Positions 25,759 to 33,625 of a DNA stretch of 36,197 bases are shown in pieces; positions within the stretch are counted from its first letter, which is position 1, and each line of letters opens with the position of its first letter. A program made the position numbers and the translations under genes. Source of the DNA: Thermoplasmata archaeon (GTDB lineage: Archaea; Thermoplasmatota; Thermoplasmata; Lutacidiplasmatales; UBA184); NCBI GenBank assembly GCA_027315455.1, contig DAHUXZ010000023.1, positions 1 to 36,197 of the forward strand, given 5' to 3'. The notes below the pieces were generated by a model, which did no database searches, was not told the DNA's origin, and worked only from the letters and a program-made list of their open reading frames with translations.

Positions 25759-26241
25759 ATGAGCATCGCCCCGCGTCGCGCCACCCCCGCGCTGCTCCAG
25801 ATCGACGCGATCCTGCGCCGGCTCATCGGGCGGGATGCGCTGACCGAGGTCTGCCGCTTCCTCCGGCACGAGTTCTCCCACTTCGCCTGGGTCGGCGTCT
25901 ACCAGAAGGACGGGGAAGTGCTCCGCCTCGCCGGCTGGAACGGGCCGGCCCCGACGGAGCATACCGTGATCGCCCTCGACCGCGGCGTCTGCGGACGGGC
26001 TGCGCGCGAGGGCCGCACGATCGTCGTCGACGACGTGCGCGCGGCACCGGAGTATCTCGCCTGCTTTTTCGAGACGCGGGCGGAGATCGTCGTCCCCGTC
26101 CGGGACCCGTCCGGCGTCCTCGGGGAGGTCGACATCGACGGGACTAGCGTCGCGGCCTTCGACCGGAGCGACGCGCAGTTCCTCGAGGCGGTGGCGGCGA
26201 AGCTCGCCCCGGTCCTTGCGACGCTCCCGCCGCCGCCCTGA
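25759..26241 (+). CDS. GAF-domain protein related to free methionine-R-sulfoxide reductase
   Basis: 160 residues, a single GAF domain. The order of blocks (FAWVGVYQKDG, LDRGVCGRAAREG, IVVDDVRAAPEYLACF, AEIVVPVRD, GEVDIDGTSVAAFDRSD) follows free methionine-R-sulfoxide reductases (YebR/MsrC). Two of the three cysteines used by the E. coli enzyme have counterparts here, C78 in GVCG and C102 in YLACF. The position of the first one (in the segment before LDRG) reads TEHTVI and has none. It may be a reductase with a reduced cysteine set or a sensor. The ATG at 25759 is the start that gives the usual domain border. The 3' end overlaps the convergent phosphopantothenate synthetase gene by 98 bases. 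Confidence 0.78.
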   Translation: MSIAPRRATPALLQIDAILRRLIGRDALTEVCRFLRHEFSHFAWVGVYQKDGEVLRLAGWNGPAPTEHTVIALDRGVCGRAAREGRTIVVDDVRAAPEYLACFFETRAEIVVPVRDPSGVLGEVDIDGTSVAAFDRSDAQFLEAVAAKLAPVLATLPPPP

Positions 26242-26968
26242 GCCGCGCTCCCATCGCCCGGATCGCTGCCGCACGGGCCGCCGCGGCATCGAACGGGGGC
26301 AGCGCCCCTCCGGCGGGGGGACGCGGCCCGGAGACCGCGGCGGCACAGATGCCGCGCAGGGCACGGACGAGCTCGTCCACGACCGGGAGGTCGGCCGCGA
26401 CGCTCGTCCGCGAGAGGGGATTGAGGTCGATGCTGATCACTCGCTTGCCCTCGCGGCGCAGCGCCTCGGCCCGGTCCCCGTCCTCGAGCGGCACCACGCA
26501 GACGTCGGCCCGCGCGATCCCCCGCGCGTCGACGCGGGCGCGGTCCGAGGGGAGGCCCGGGAGCGTCGCGGTCGGGCGGACCCCGAGGACGCGGCGGACC
26601 CCCGCCGCTGTCAGCCGCCGGGCGATCGCGCGCGCGCGGGCCGGGGTCCGATGGAAGAGGTTCACCTCGACGGCGAGGCCGGGGATGGCGCGCGCCAGCG
26701 CGGCGACCTCGGCGGCCGCGAGCGCCGCGACGTTGCCGTTGACGCTCAGCACCGGGCGACGGGCGGCGAGGAGCCACCGGGCCGCCATCTGCTCGGCGCG
26801 GCGGGCGGAGGGGGTCGTCCGCTCACCGAGGAAGTAGTCGAACGCCTCGCCCCGCCCCTGGGCGATCAGCCCCTCGGGCACGACGAGGCCCGCGCGCATC
26901 GCCCGTGCGAGGCCGGCGCGCACGCGCAGGCTCGCGTAGCGCGGATGCCGGCGGTCGAGGCGGGTCAT
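26144..26968 (-). CDS. 4-phosphopantoate--beta-alanine ligase (archaeal phosphopantothenate synthetase)
   Basis: 274 residues. The enzyme joins 4-phosphopantoate and beta-alanine with ATP, the archaeal route to phosphopantothenate and CoA (it follows pantoate kinase). Conserved blocks are VPEGLIAQGRGEAFDYFLGERTT, PVLSVNGNVAAL, VEVNLFHRTPARA, the VCVVPLEDGDRAEALRREGK segment and VISIDLNPLSRTSVAADLPVVDELVRAL. These match archaeal COG1701 proteins closely. The tail after about residue 215 is a low-complexity Ala/Arg/Pro extension that overlaps the GAF gene. No promoter box precedes it; it lies 13 bases after the stop of the coiled-coil gene and is probably co-transcribed with it. Pantoate kinase is not in the window. 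Confidence 0.93.
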   Translation of the reverse strand: MTRLDRRHPRYASLRVRAGLARAMRAGLVVPEGLIAQGRGEAFDYFLGERTTPSARRAEQMAARWLLAARRPVLSVNGNVAALAAAEVAALARAIPGLAVEVNLFHRTPARARAIARRLTAAGVRRVLGVRPTATLPGLPSDRARVDARGIARADVCVVPLEDGDRAEALRREGKRVISIDLNPLSRTSVAADLPVVDELVRALRGICAAAVSGPRPPAGGALPPFDAAAARAAAIRAMGARLRAAAGASQGPGRASPPPPRGTARRSGRRPRR

Positions 26969-26981
26969 CCCCTCGGTCCTG

Positions 26982-27719
26982 TCAGGCGCCCGGGGCCGGT
27001 TCGGCCGGCCGGGCCGCGGGCTCGCGGGCGGACGACGGGAGGCCTCCGTGGCTCTCGAGCGCGGCGACGCGCTGCTCCAGCGGCGCGAGCCCCTCCTCGA
27101 TCGTCCGCGCGACGACGAGCTTCAGGCTCTCCTCGAGGGCGACCAGGTCCCGGCCGAGGTCGGTGATCCGTCGGGCGTTCTCGTTGAGCAGGAGGCGGGT
27201 CTGGGTCGCGACCCGGTAGGTGTCGGCGACGTCCTTGAGGACCTGGCGCGAGCCCACGGCGAACGTCTCGATCGACTCGCCGACCGGCTTCCACTTCTGG
27301 TCGAGGCTCTGGGCGAGCTGCGTCGCGACGGCCTTCGACAGCTTCTCGGTCGCCGCCTCCATCCGTTGCCCGGCGGCCTCCGCCACGGTGCCGGCGGCGG
27401 CGTCGATCCGCTCACGCAGGTCGGTCGCCGCGCCGCCGGAGACCTCCTCGAGCCGGGCGAGGCGATCCTCGACGGACTGGAGACGGGAGGTGAGGTTGGA
27501 GTAGACCGACCCGATCAGGGTGTCGGTGTGCGCCTGCTCGACCTCATGGGCGCGCAGCAACAGGTGGAGGACCCAGTGCTCCCGGCCGCGGGTCTCGGCG
27601 ATCGCCCCCTTGTCGATCCGCTCGCGGCTCTCCCGGTTCTCGATGAGCTGCTGGAGCTCCCGAAGCACCTCGAGACGAAGGGTCTGCGGCACCGCGGTGG
27701 CACCGGACCTCCCGCTCAT
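26982..27719 (-). CDS. Predicted coiled-coil protein of unknown function
   Basis: 245 residues, not recognised. Residues about 10-75 are helical (TLRLEVLRELQQLIENRESRERIDKG) and contain a conserved-looking REHWVLHLLLRAHEVEQAHTD stretch. Residues about 75-225 form long amphipathic helices with heptad spacing (LTSRLQSVEDRLARLEEV, ATEKLSKAVATQLAQSL, RRITDLGRDLVALEESLK). The tail is Pro/Ala-rich. No membrane helix is predicted. The pattern recalls the signalling helices of chemotaxis receptors or scaffold proteins, but there is no methylation or HAMP-like motif. ATG 27719 lies 27 bases after a promoter box. Linked to the CoA-synthesis gene downstream only by position. Confidence 0.7.
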   Translation of the reverse strand: MSGRSGATAVPQTLRLEVLRELQQLIENRESRERIDKGAIAETRGREHWVLHLLLRAHEVEQAHTDTLIGSVYSNLTSRLQSVEDRLARLEEVSGGAATDLRERIDAAAGTVAEAAGQRMEAATEKLSKAVATQLAQSLDQKWKPVGESIETFAVGSRQVLKDVADTYRVATQTRLLLNENARRITDLGRDLVALEESLKLVVARTIEEGLAPLEQRVAALESHGGLPSSAREPAARPAEPAPGA

Positions 27720-27742
27720 CGTGCCGGAATGGACCGCGCCGC

Positions 27743-27749
27743 TACTAAA
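27743..27749 (-). promoter_or_regulatory. Promoter box of the coiled-coil gene
   Basis: On the minus strand CTTTAGT, about 27 bases before ATG 27719. It overlaps the stop codon of the sfsA gene. Confidence 0.6.
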
Positions 27750-28503
27750 GCCGTTCCTCGGCGCCGGGGAGCCGGATCGGCACCTCGCCGAGCCACTCCG
27801 CGCCGTCCGGCCGCACCCGCAGCCGGACGGCCCAGAGGCGGACGCCGGCCCGGGCGGCCGCACCGAGCGCCCGGGCGAACTCAGGGTCGAGGCGCCGGTT
27901 CGGGGCGAACTCCCGAACGTCGGGGCGCTGGACGAGGAACAGCACCCCCGCGAAGAGGCCGCGGCGCCGCGCGCGCGTGAGCGCGCGCAGGTGCCGGGTC
28001 CCCCGCTCCGTGGGGGCGTCGGGGAAGAACGCCGTCCTTCCGACCCGGAGATTGGAGCTCTTGACCTCCAAAAGGGCGGTCGGGCGCCCCTCCGGGCCGA
28101 GCCGGGCGAAGTCGAGGCGTGACCGGCCGAGGCGGTACTCCGGGCGCCAAGGGCCGCGCGGGGCGCCCGGCAGCCATCCCCCCTCGAGCGCCTGGAACGC
28201 GAGCCGGTTCGAGATCCGCGGGTCGATCGAGACGAGGATTCGGCCGTGGCGCACGGCCACGAGGTCGTGGGACGTCGCCCGCCCCTGTGTTCCCACCGGG
28301 ATCGCGTAGCCCTCGGTCGTGCCCCCGACGAGGAGTTCCTCCATGCGCCCGGGGTTCGGGACGTGGACGGGGAAGGCCGTGCCCCCACCCGGCCCGCGCA
28401 CGCGGGCACGATAGCGGTTCGGGCGGTCCAGGACGCGGACGAGGAGCGGGGGGGCGGGGTAGCGGAACCGGGGCCGGGGTCCCTCCGGGGGGCTACGCGT
28501 CAA
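27745..28503 (-). CDS. sfsA: SfsA family protein (DNA/RNA nuclease-like)
   Basis: 252 residues. SfsA proteins were first described as sugar fermentation stimulation proteins and carry an OB-fold plus a PD-(D/E)XK-like nuclease region. Blocks seen: LDRPNRYRARV, HVPNPGRMEELLVGG, the VSIDPRISNRLAFQAL segment, SRLDFA, the catalytic-type LLEVKSSNL, FPDAPTERGTRHLRAL and the DPEFARALGAAARAGV end. The start is probably TTG 28503, 11 bases inside the end of the acyl-CoA dehydrogenase gene, so the two are likely co-transcribed. No ATG or GTG sits between it and the first conserved block. The cellular role of SfsA in archaea is not known to me. Confidence 0.9.
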   Translation of the reverse strand: MTRSPPEGPRPRFRYPAPPLLVRVLDRPNRYRARVRGPGGGTAFPVHVPNPGRMEELLVGGTTEGYAIPVGTQGRATSHDLVAVRHGRILVSIDPRISNRLAFQALEGGWLPGAPRGPWRPEYRLGRSRLDFARLGPEGRPTALLEVKSSNLRVGRTAFFPDAPTERGTRHLRALTRARRRGLFAGVLFLVQRPDVREFAPNRRLDPEFARALGAAARAGVRLWAVRLRVRPDGAEWLGEVPIRLPGAEERL

Positions 28504-29647
28504 ACCCCGGGCCGAGGAGCTCGCGGGCGGTCAGGAGGCGGCGGATCTCGGAGGTGCCCGCCCCGATCTCGAGGAGCTTCGCGTCCCGGGCCAGCCGCTC
28601 GAGGGGAAGGTCACGCATGTAGCCGTAGCCGCCGTGGATCTGGATCGCCTCGAGCGCGACCCGGGTCGACGCCTCGGAGGCGAAGGTGAGGGCCATCGCG
28701 CTCTGGCGGCCGTTGCGCCGGTCCGTCTCGACGGACGCGAGCGCCCGGTAGACGAGGAGCCGGGACGCCTCCAGCTGCACGTACATGTTCGCGAGCTTCT
28801 CCTGGATGAGCTCGAAGCGGCCGATCTTCTGGCCGAACTGCTCGCGCTCGCGGGCATAGCTCAGCGACCGCTCGAGGCACTCGGCCATGATCCCGAGGGC
28901 GATCGACGCGAGGACCGCCCGCTCGACGGTGAGCCCGCCCATCATCACGGCGACCCCGGCGTTCTCCCCGCCGACCCGCCGGTCCGCCCCGACCGGGACG
29001 TCCGTGAAGGCGAGCTCCCCGGTCGGGGAGCCCCGCATCCCCATCTTGTCGAGGCTGCGCGAGACCGTGAAGCCGGGAAGGTCGCGGGTGACGATGAACG
29101 CGCTGATCCCCCGCGAGCCCGCCGCGGGGTCGGTCTTCGCGTAGACGAGAAGCGTGTCGGCGACCGGGCCGTTCGTGATGAACTGCTTGCTCCCCGTCAG
29201 GCGATAGCCGTCCCCGTCGCGTTCGGCGCGCGTTCGGATCGAGACGGCGTCGGAGCCGGAGCCCGGCTCGGTCAGCGCCAGCGCCCCGATCGCCTCGCCG
29301 CGGGCGAGGGCCGGGAGAAACCGCTCCCGCTGTGCCTGCGTGCCGTTGCGGAAGATGTTGTCGGCGCAGAGGTTGGAATGCGCCCCCACGGTGAGCGCGA
29401 GGGCGGGGCTCGATCGCGCGATCTCCTCGAGAACGGCCGCCTGGGCGAGGTAGGACTGGCCGAGACCGCCGTATGCTTCCGGGATCGTCACCCCGAGCAG
29501 GCCGTGCTCGCCCATCCGGCGGAACAGATCCCTGGGGAACCAGTCGTCCCGGTCCATCCGGTCGGCGATCGGATCGACCTCCTTCCGGACGAACGCGCGG
29601 GCCGCTTCCTGGAGGGCGACCACCTCCGGGTCAGGGGCGAAGTCCAT
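28493..29647 (-). CDS. Acyl-CoA dehydrogenase, isovaleryl-CoA dehydrogenase type
   Basis: 384 residues from ATG 29647. It oxidises an acyl-CoA at alpha-beta with FAD, passing electrons to an electron-transfer flavoprotein. The segments GAHSNLCADNIFRNGT, LALTEPGSGSDA, TGSKQFITNGPVADTLLVYAKTD and LLEIGAGTSEIRRL match isovaleryl-CoA dehydrogenases. The base is placed as in that enzyme: a glutamate in GLTVERAVLAS (helix G), while the usual C-terminal YEGT glutamate is replaced by IGAGT. Branched-chain acyl-CoA is therefore the likely substrate, consistent with the mutase and epimerase genes. The start was chosen because the promoter box is 27 bases from ATG 29647 and only 15 from ATG 29659. Confidence 0.9.
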   Translation of the reverse strand: MDFAPDPEVVALQEAARAFVRKEVDPIADRMDRDDWFPRDLFRRMGEHGLLGVTIPEAYGGLGQSYLAQAAVLEEIARSSPALALTVGAHSNLCADNIFRNGTQAQRERFLPALARGEAIGALALTEPGSGSDAVSIRTRAERDGDGYRLTGSKQFITNGPVADTLLVYAKTDPAAGSRGISAFIVTRDLPGFTVSRSLDKMGMRGSPTGELAFTDVPVGADRRVGGENAGVAVMMGGLTVERAVLASIALGIMAECLERSLSYAREREQFGQKIGRFELIQEKLANMYVQLEASRLLVYRALASVETDRRNGRQSAMALTFASEASTRVALEAIQIHGGYGYMRDLPLERLARDAKLLEIGAGTSEIRRLLTARELLGPGFDA

Positions 29648-29670
29648 GAAAGGAGGCATCGCCCACCGCC

Positions 29671-29677
29671 CATAACC
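29671..29677 (-). promoter_or_regulatory. Promoter box of the acyl-CoA dehydrogenase gene
   Basis: GGTTATG on the minus strand, centred 27 bases before ATG 29647. It decides between two possible in-frame starts. Confidence 0.55.
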
Positions 29678-29691
29678 GTTGGGCCCCGGGC

Positions 29692-31245
29692 TCAGGGAAG
29701 CGGCGCCCGCTCGATCCCCAGGTGGAGGCGCCAGCGCGCCTGGCTGCGCGGGTAGTCGGAGCGGAAGTGGGCTCCGCGGCTCTCGGTCCGTGCGAGGGCC
29801 GACGTCGCGATCAGGCGGGCGAGCTCCACATGGTTCGCGACCGGACCGGGGAGGTCCCCGGGGTCCGGCGGCTCGCAGCGGAGCGCCAGCGCGTTGAGGC
29901 GCCGGACGGCGCGCTCGAGCGTCGAACCCTCGCGGACGATCCCGACCCGGTCCCAGAGGATGTCCCGTACCTCGCGGGTGACGGACCGGTCGGCCCCGTG
30001 GCCCTCGCCGGCCGGGACCGGCAGGGCGAGGAGGCGTCCCGCCGCCGGCGGGCTCCCGCGGCGCGGGCGCGCGAGGTCGCGGGCGACGTGCTCGCCGAAG
30101 ACGAGCCCCTCGAGCAGGGAGTTGCTCGCGAGGCGGTTCGCCCCATGGACGCCCGTCGAGGTGACCTCCCCACAGGCGAGGAGGCCGCGCAGGGAGGTGT
30201 GCCCCTCGAGGTCCGTCGCGACGCCGCCGATCATGTAGTGGGCGGCGGGGACGACCGGGATTCGGTCCCGGCTCGGGTCGAGGTCGTAGCCGGCGAGGAA
30301 CCGGCAGACCGTCGGGAACCGCGCAAAGAGCCGCTCGGCGGGGAGGGCGGTCGCGTCGAGGTAGACGCAGCGGGCCCCGGTCCGGACGAGCTCGTTCTGG
30401 ATCGCGCGCGTGACGACGTCCCGCGGGGCGAGCTCGGCCGCGCGGTCGTAGCGGGGCATGAACCGCTCGCCGTCGTCGCCCCGCAGGACCGCGCCTTCGC
30501 CGCGGAGCGCCTCCGTGAGGAGGAAGCGCGGGGCCCCGGGCCGGCAGAAGGTGGTCGGGTGGAACTGCAGGAACTCCATGTCGGCGATGCGCGCCCCGGC
30601 GCGGAACGCGATCGCGACGCCCTCGCCGGTGGCGATCGCGGGGTTCGAGCTCTCTCGGTAGAGGCTCCCCGCGCCGCCCGTCGCGAGGACCACGGGGCGG
30701 CCCCGAACGACCTCGACCGCGCTCCCGTCGGGCCGCGAGAGCGTCGCCGCGATCCCCGTGCGCTCTACCGTGAGCCGACGTAGGACCGCGCGCTCGCGCA
30801 CCTCGATGTCGGACTCGAGCACCCGTACCTTGAGCGTCTCCTCGATCTGGAGCCCGGTGGCGTCGCCCCCGGCATGGAGGATGCGCGCGCGCGAGTGGGC
30901 CGCCTCCCGTCCCAGGGCGATCTGGCCCTCGACGGTGTCGAACGGGACCCCGTAACGGACGAGGTCCGCGATGCGCGCCGGCGCCTCGTGCGTCAGCCGC
31001 AGCGCGGCCGAGCGGTCGACCAGCCCCGCACCGGCGCGAAGGGTATCGCGCAGGTGAAGGTCGACGGAGTCGCCCGGGCCGACCGCCGCGGCGATCCCCC
31101 CCTGAGCGTAGCGCGTGTTGGCCTCGTCGATCGCCGACTTCGTCACGATCGTCGGGGACAGGCCCAGCTCACGGGCCCGCAGGGCCACGTAGAGCCCGGC
31201 GATCCCGCTCCCGATGATGAGGGGGGCCCGCGGCCCGCGCGGCAT
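29692..31245 (-). CDS. nadB: L-aspartate oxidase
   Basis: 517 residues. NadB oxidises L-aspartate to iminoaspartate, the first step of de novo NAD synthesis, with FAD. The FAD site IIGSGIAGLYVALRARELG is at the N-terminus. It is followed by ANTRYAQGGIAAAV, the ATGGAGSLYRESSNP turn, the substrate region EFLQFHPTTFCRPG, HYMIGGV and the flavin-binding HGANRLASNSLLEGLVFG. The C-terminal helical domain (about 415-505) ends at RSQARWRLHLGIE. The related fumarate reductase subunits have longer C-terminal domains and different linkers. The partners NadA and NadC are not in the window. ATG 31245 has a promoter box 27 bases upstream, back to back with that of the next gene on the other strand. Confidence 0.95.
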   Translation of the reverse strand: MPRGPRAPLIIGSGIAGLYVALRARELGLSPTIVTKSAIDEANTRYAQGGIAAAVGPGDSVDLHLRDTLRAGAGLVDRSAALRLTHEAPARIADLVRYGVPFDTVEGQIALGREAAHSRARILHAGGDATGLQIEETLKVRVLESDIEVRERAVLRRLTVERTGIAATLSRPDGSAVEVVRGRPVVLATGGAGSLYRESSNPAIATGEGVAIAFRAGARIADMEFLQFHPTTFCRPGAPRFLLTEALRGEGAVLRGDDGERFMPRYDRAAELAPRDVVTRAIQNELVRTGARCVYLDATALPAERLFARFPTVCRFLAGYDLDPSRDRIPVVPAAHYMIGGVATDLEGHTSLRGLLACGEVTSTGVHGANRLASNSLLEGLVFGEHVARDLARPRRGSPPAAGRLLALPVPAGEGHGADRSVTREVRDILWDRVGIVREGSTLERAVRRLNALALRCEPPDPGDLPGPVANHVELARLIATSALARTESRGAHFRSDYPRSQARWRLHLGIERAPLP

Positions 31246-31268
31246 CGCCCGGCGGACGTTCGCAGCTT

Positions 31269-31275
31269 ACTAAAG
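31269..31275 (-). promoter_or_regulatory. Promoter box of nadB
   Basis: CTTTAGT on the minus strand, centred about 27 bases before ATG 31245. Confidence 0.6.
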
Positions 31276-31298
31276 TCCCCCGGCCCCGCCCCAATCGC

Positions 31299-31303
31299 CT
31301 TTA
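31299..31303 (+). promoter_or_regulatory. Promoter box of the tandem Cas4-like gene
   Basis: CTTTA, centred 25 bases before ATG 31326. It is divergent from the nadB promoter, about 29 bases away. Confidence 0.6.
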
Positions 31304-31325
31304 CCCCGGGCCCGGTGGGGGCGCC

Positions 31326-32681
31326 ATGGCGGACGCGGCGCTCGCTGCCGGGTCATGGGTCGCCTCGGTCAGGGTGGTCCCGGTCGAGTCGGTACGGGCC
31401 GAGCTGGTCGAGCGGGCGGAGGCCGGGCTGCCGACCCGCTCGGTGTGGGTCACCGACCTGGTCGACCTCCGATCGGCCTACTGGCGGGCGACGGCGCCGA
31501 TCGCCCCCACGCCCGAGCGTGCGGAGGTCCTCGCGGGAGGGCGGGAGCTCCACCACGTCGTCGAAAAGGCGCTCGCGGCCCCGCGGTACCTCGAGGTCCG
31601 CACCTCGCGCGAAGGTATCGTCGGCCAGATCGACCTGTTCGAGGAACACCCGACGGAACTCAAGACGACGGCCCCGCTCCCCCCGCTCGAGGGACTGGCG
31701 TCGTCCCGGCCCGGTTACTTCGAGCAGCTCGGCATGTACTGCGCCCTCGTCGACCGGCCCGAGGCGCGGCTGATCCTCGTGGACGGCCATGACCCGGCCG
31801 CACCGGCCGTGGCGGTCCTCGACTGCCGTTACGAGCCGCTCTCGGCGATCCTGACGGCGATGCGGGAGAGGGCCGGGCGCCTCCGGGCCGCCCTCGACCG
31901 CCGGGACCCCGCGGGGCTGCCCGGGTGTCCTTGGTTCCACCGGGGGTGCGAGTTCCGCTCGGCGGGGGTCTGCGCGTGCACCGGGGAGGAGCCGCCCGGC
32001 GACCGCGCGATCCGGGACACGTTGCGATCGGTCGAGCCGCGACCCGATGAGGCGGAGCTCCTCCGATCCCGCCTGGTCGAGGTCCTCGTCCGCGGCGTCG
32101 ACGACTCCGTCCGCCGCTTCCGCGACCTCCTCTATCCCCGGCGGGCCTACTTCGAACGGACGCGGCCGCTCCCCGAGGCGGCCCCGGCGGCCCCGAGCCC
32201 GCGCGAGGGGCTCTATTGGTTCCTCACCGACCTCCTCGAGAGCGGCCCCGCCGGCGAGGTGACGCGGGTCCCCACGTTGACCGGGGAGCCGGAAGAGTCC
32301 GTCGGCTGCTTCCGGGGGGACCCGTATCTCCTTCGGACGTCGCGGGCCTGGGAGGTGATCCCGACGGCCCAGCTCGCCACGCGGTCACCGCAGTACCTGC
32401 TCGACCTCGGCCTGCGCTGCGCGGCGCTCGAGCGCTCGGGCGGCTGGCTGATCGTGGGCTACGAGCGGGCCCCGGCATGGGGCGACCGCCTCCGGGTCTA
32501 CCGGGTCGATTTCGACCCCTTCCTTCCGATCGCCGAGATGGCCCGCGAACGGTCCCGGGCCCTGCGGAGGGCGATCGCCGACCGCGACCCGTCCCACCTC
32601 CCGACCTGCCCGGGGTGGATGTACGATGGGTGTCCCTACGCCCCCGGCTGCGGTTGCGGGGGAGCGGCCGCGCGGTCGTAG
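31326..32681 (+). CDS. Tandem Cas4/RecB-like nuclease-fold protein, second copy degenerate
   Basis: 451 residues made of two related halves. Half 1 (about 1-225) has VWVTDLVDLRSAYW, a histidine in GRELHHVVEKAL, the catalytic D103 in GQIDLFEE with E111-L-K113, the QLGMY helix motif and four cysteines (C-x6-C-x7-C-x-C, about 201-218). Half 2 (about 285-445) repeats the layout: D332 and E343-V-I345, LDLGLRCAALE, and four cysteines (C-x7-C-x5-C-x-C, about 428-445). LDRRDPAGLPGC in half 1 matches IADRDPSHLPTC in half 2. In half 2 the catalytic lysine is isoleucine. In half 1 the N-terminal cluster cysteine usual in Cas4 seems to be leucine. DNA end processing is a guess; there is no CRISPR array nearby. 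Confidence 0.8.
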   Translation: MADAALAAGSWVASVRVVPVESVRAELVERAEAGLPTRSVWVTDLVDLRSAYWRATAPIAPTPERAEVLAGGRELHHVVEKALAAPRYLEVRTSREGIVGQIDLFEEHPTELKTTAPLPPLEGLASSRPGYFEQLGMYCALVDRPEARLILVDGHDPAAPAVAVLDCRYEPLSAILTAMRERAGRLRAALDRRDPAGLPGCPWFHRGCEFRSAGVCACTGEEPPGDRAIRDTLRSVEPRPDEAELLRSRLVEVLVRGVDDSVRRFRDLLYPRRAYFERTRPLPEAAPAAPSPREGLYWFLTDLLESGPAGEVTRVPTLTGEPEESVGCFRGDPYLLRTSRAWEVIPTAQLATRSPQYLLDLGLRCAALERSGGWLIVGYERAPAWGDRLRVYRVDFDPFLPIAEMARERSRALRRAIADRDPSHLPTCPGWMYDGCPYAPGCGCGGAAARS

Positions 32682-33610
32682 CGGTAGATCGTCGCTTCGA
32701 GGACCGGAAGAAAGCCGGTCGCCTCGTACAGCCGCCGGGCCGGTGCGTTGGCCGCCGTGACCCACAGGCGGACCTCCTCATGGCCGAGGGCGAAGAGCGC
32801 CCGCATCGACCAGGCGAGGAGGAAGCGTGCGAGCCCGCGTCCCCGCATCTCGGGGTGGACGACCAGGTCGAGGAAGACCGCGCGGTGCGGGGTCTGTTCC
32901 GCCGTCAGGAGGAAGGCGGCGAACCGACCCTCGTCGTCGACGAGCCCCGTCGACGCCTCCTCGAGGAACCGTCCCAGATCCCCGCGCACGATCTCCTCGA
33001 GGATGCGACGGTCCTCCTCCACGGAGTCGGCGACCAGGCTCTCGTCGGGGGTCCCCCGGAACGCGGCCCAGTCGAGGCGGGCGAGGGCATCCATCGGGAG
33101 CTCGCGGATCCTCCGCAGGAAGAATCCCGCCGGGACCGCGACCGGGGCCGCGGGGTCCTCGGGACGGACCGAACGCTCGAGGGCGTAGCGGCGCAGCGAC
33201 GTGAGGCCCGGTCGCGTGGCGAGCCGCTCGGTCAGGCGGCCCTCCTCCTCCGGTGTGAGTCCGGTCGTGCCGATGTCCATGCGAAGGGCCGACTCCGGGA
33301 GCGCGGAGATGAGGGCGAGCGCGAGCGCCTGCGCGTCGGAAACGGCCGAGGGGCCCGGCTCGACGTGCACGTGGCCGTAGGCGCGCTGGGGGCGCAGGGA
33401 GTAGAACGCGACGCCGGTCGGCGCCGCGGGAGGGCCCGCGACCCAGCCCACGAGGTGACCGCCGTGGAGGTCGCGGGCCGCCTCCTCGACCCACGCCGGC
33501 CCGAGGAACTCCCCGCGGGCGAGGAGGGCCCGGCGCAGGTGCTGGACCAGCTCGAGCAGAGCGGGAACGCCGGCCTCCCGGGCGGGCCGCGGCGCGTCGC
33601 TCGCCCCCAT
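32636..33610 (-). CDS. GNAT-family N-acetyltransferase
   Basis: 324 residues. A C-terminal GNAT domain (about 170-315) has the acetyl-CoA loop VHPEMRGRGLARFLL and the closing NAPARRLYEATGF. The N-terminal half (about 1-165) may be a degenerate second GNAT fold, since it has the strand order but no clear acetyl-CoA loop. The substrate is unknown. The ATG is 15 bases after the prs stop, so it is probably transcribed with prs. The 3' end overlaps the convergent tandem-nuclease gene by 46 bases. Confidence 0.85.
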   Translation of the reverse strand: MGASDAPRPAREAGVPALLELVQHLRRALLARGEFLGPAWVEEAARDLHGGHLVGWVAGPPAAPTGVAFYSLRPQRAYGHVHVEPGPSAVSDAQALALALISALPESALRMDIGTTGLTPEEEGRLTERLATRPGLTSLRRYALERSVRPEDPAAPVAVPAGFFLRRIRELPMDALARLDWAAFRGTPDESLVADSVEEDRRILEEIVRGDLGRFLEEASTGLVDDEGRFAAFLLTAEQTPHRAVFLDLVVHPEMRGRGLARFLLAWSMRALFALGHEEVRLWVTAANAPARRLYEATGFLPVLEATIYRYDRAAAPPQPQPGA

Positions 33611-33625
33611 CGTGGCGGGCCCCCG

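Noticed and set aside
31326-32681. CRISPR adaptation module because of the Cas4-like fold
   Set aside because: No repeats, cas1 or cas2 are seen anywhere in the window.
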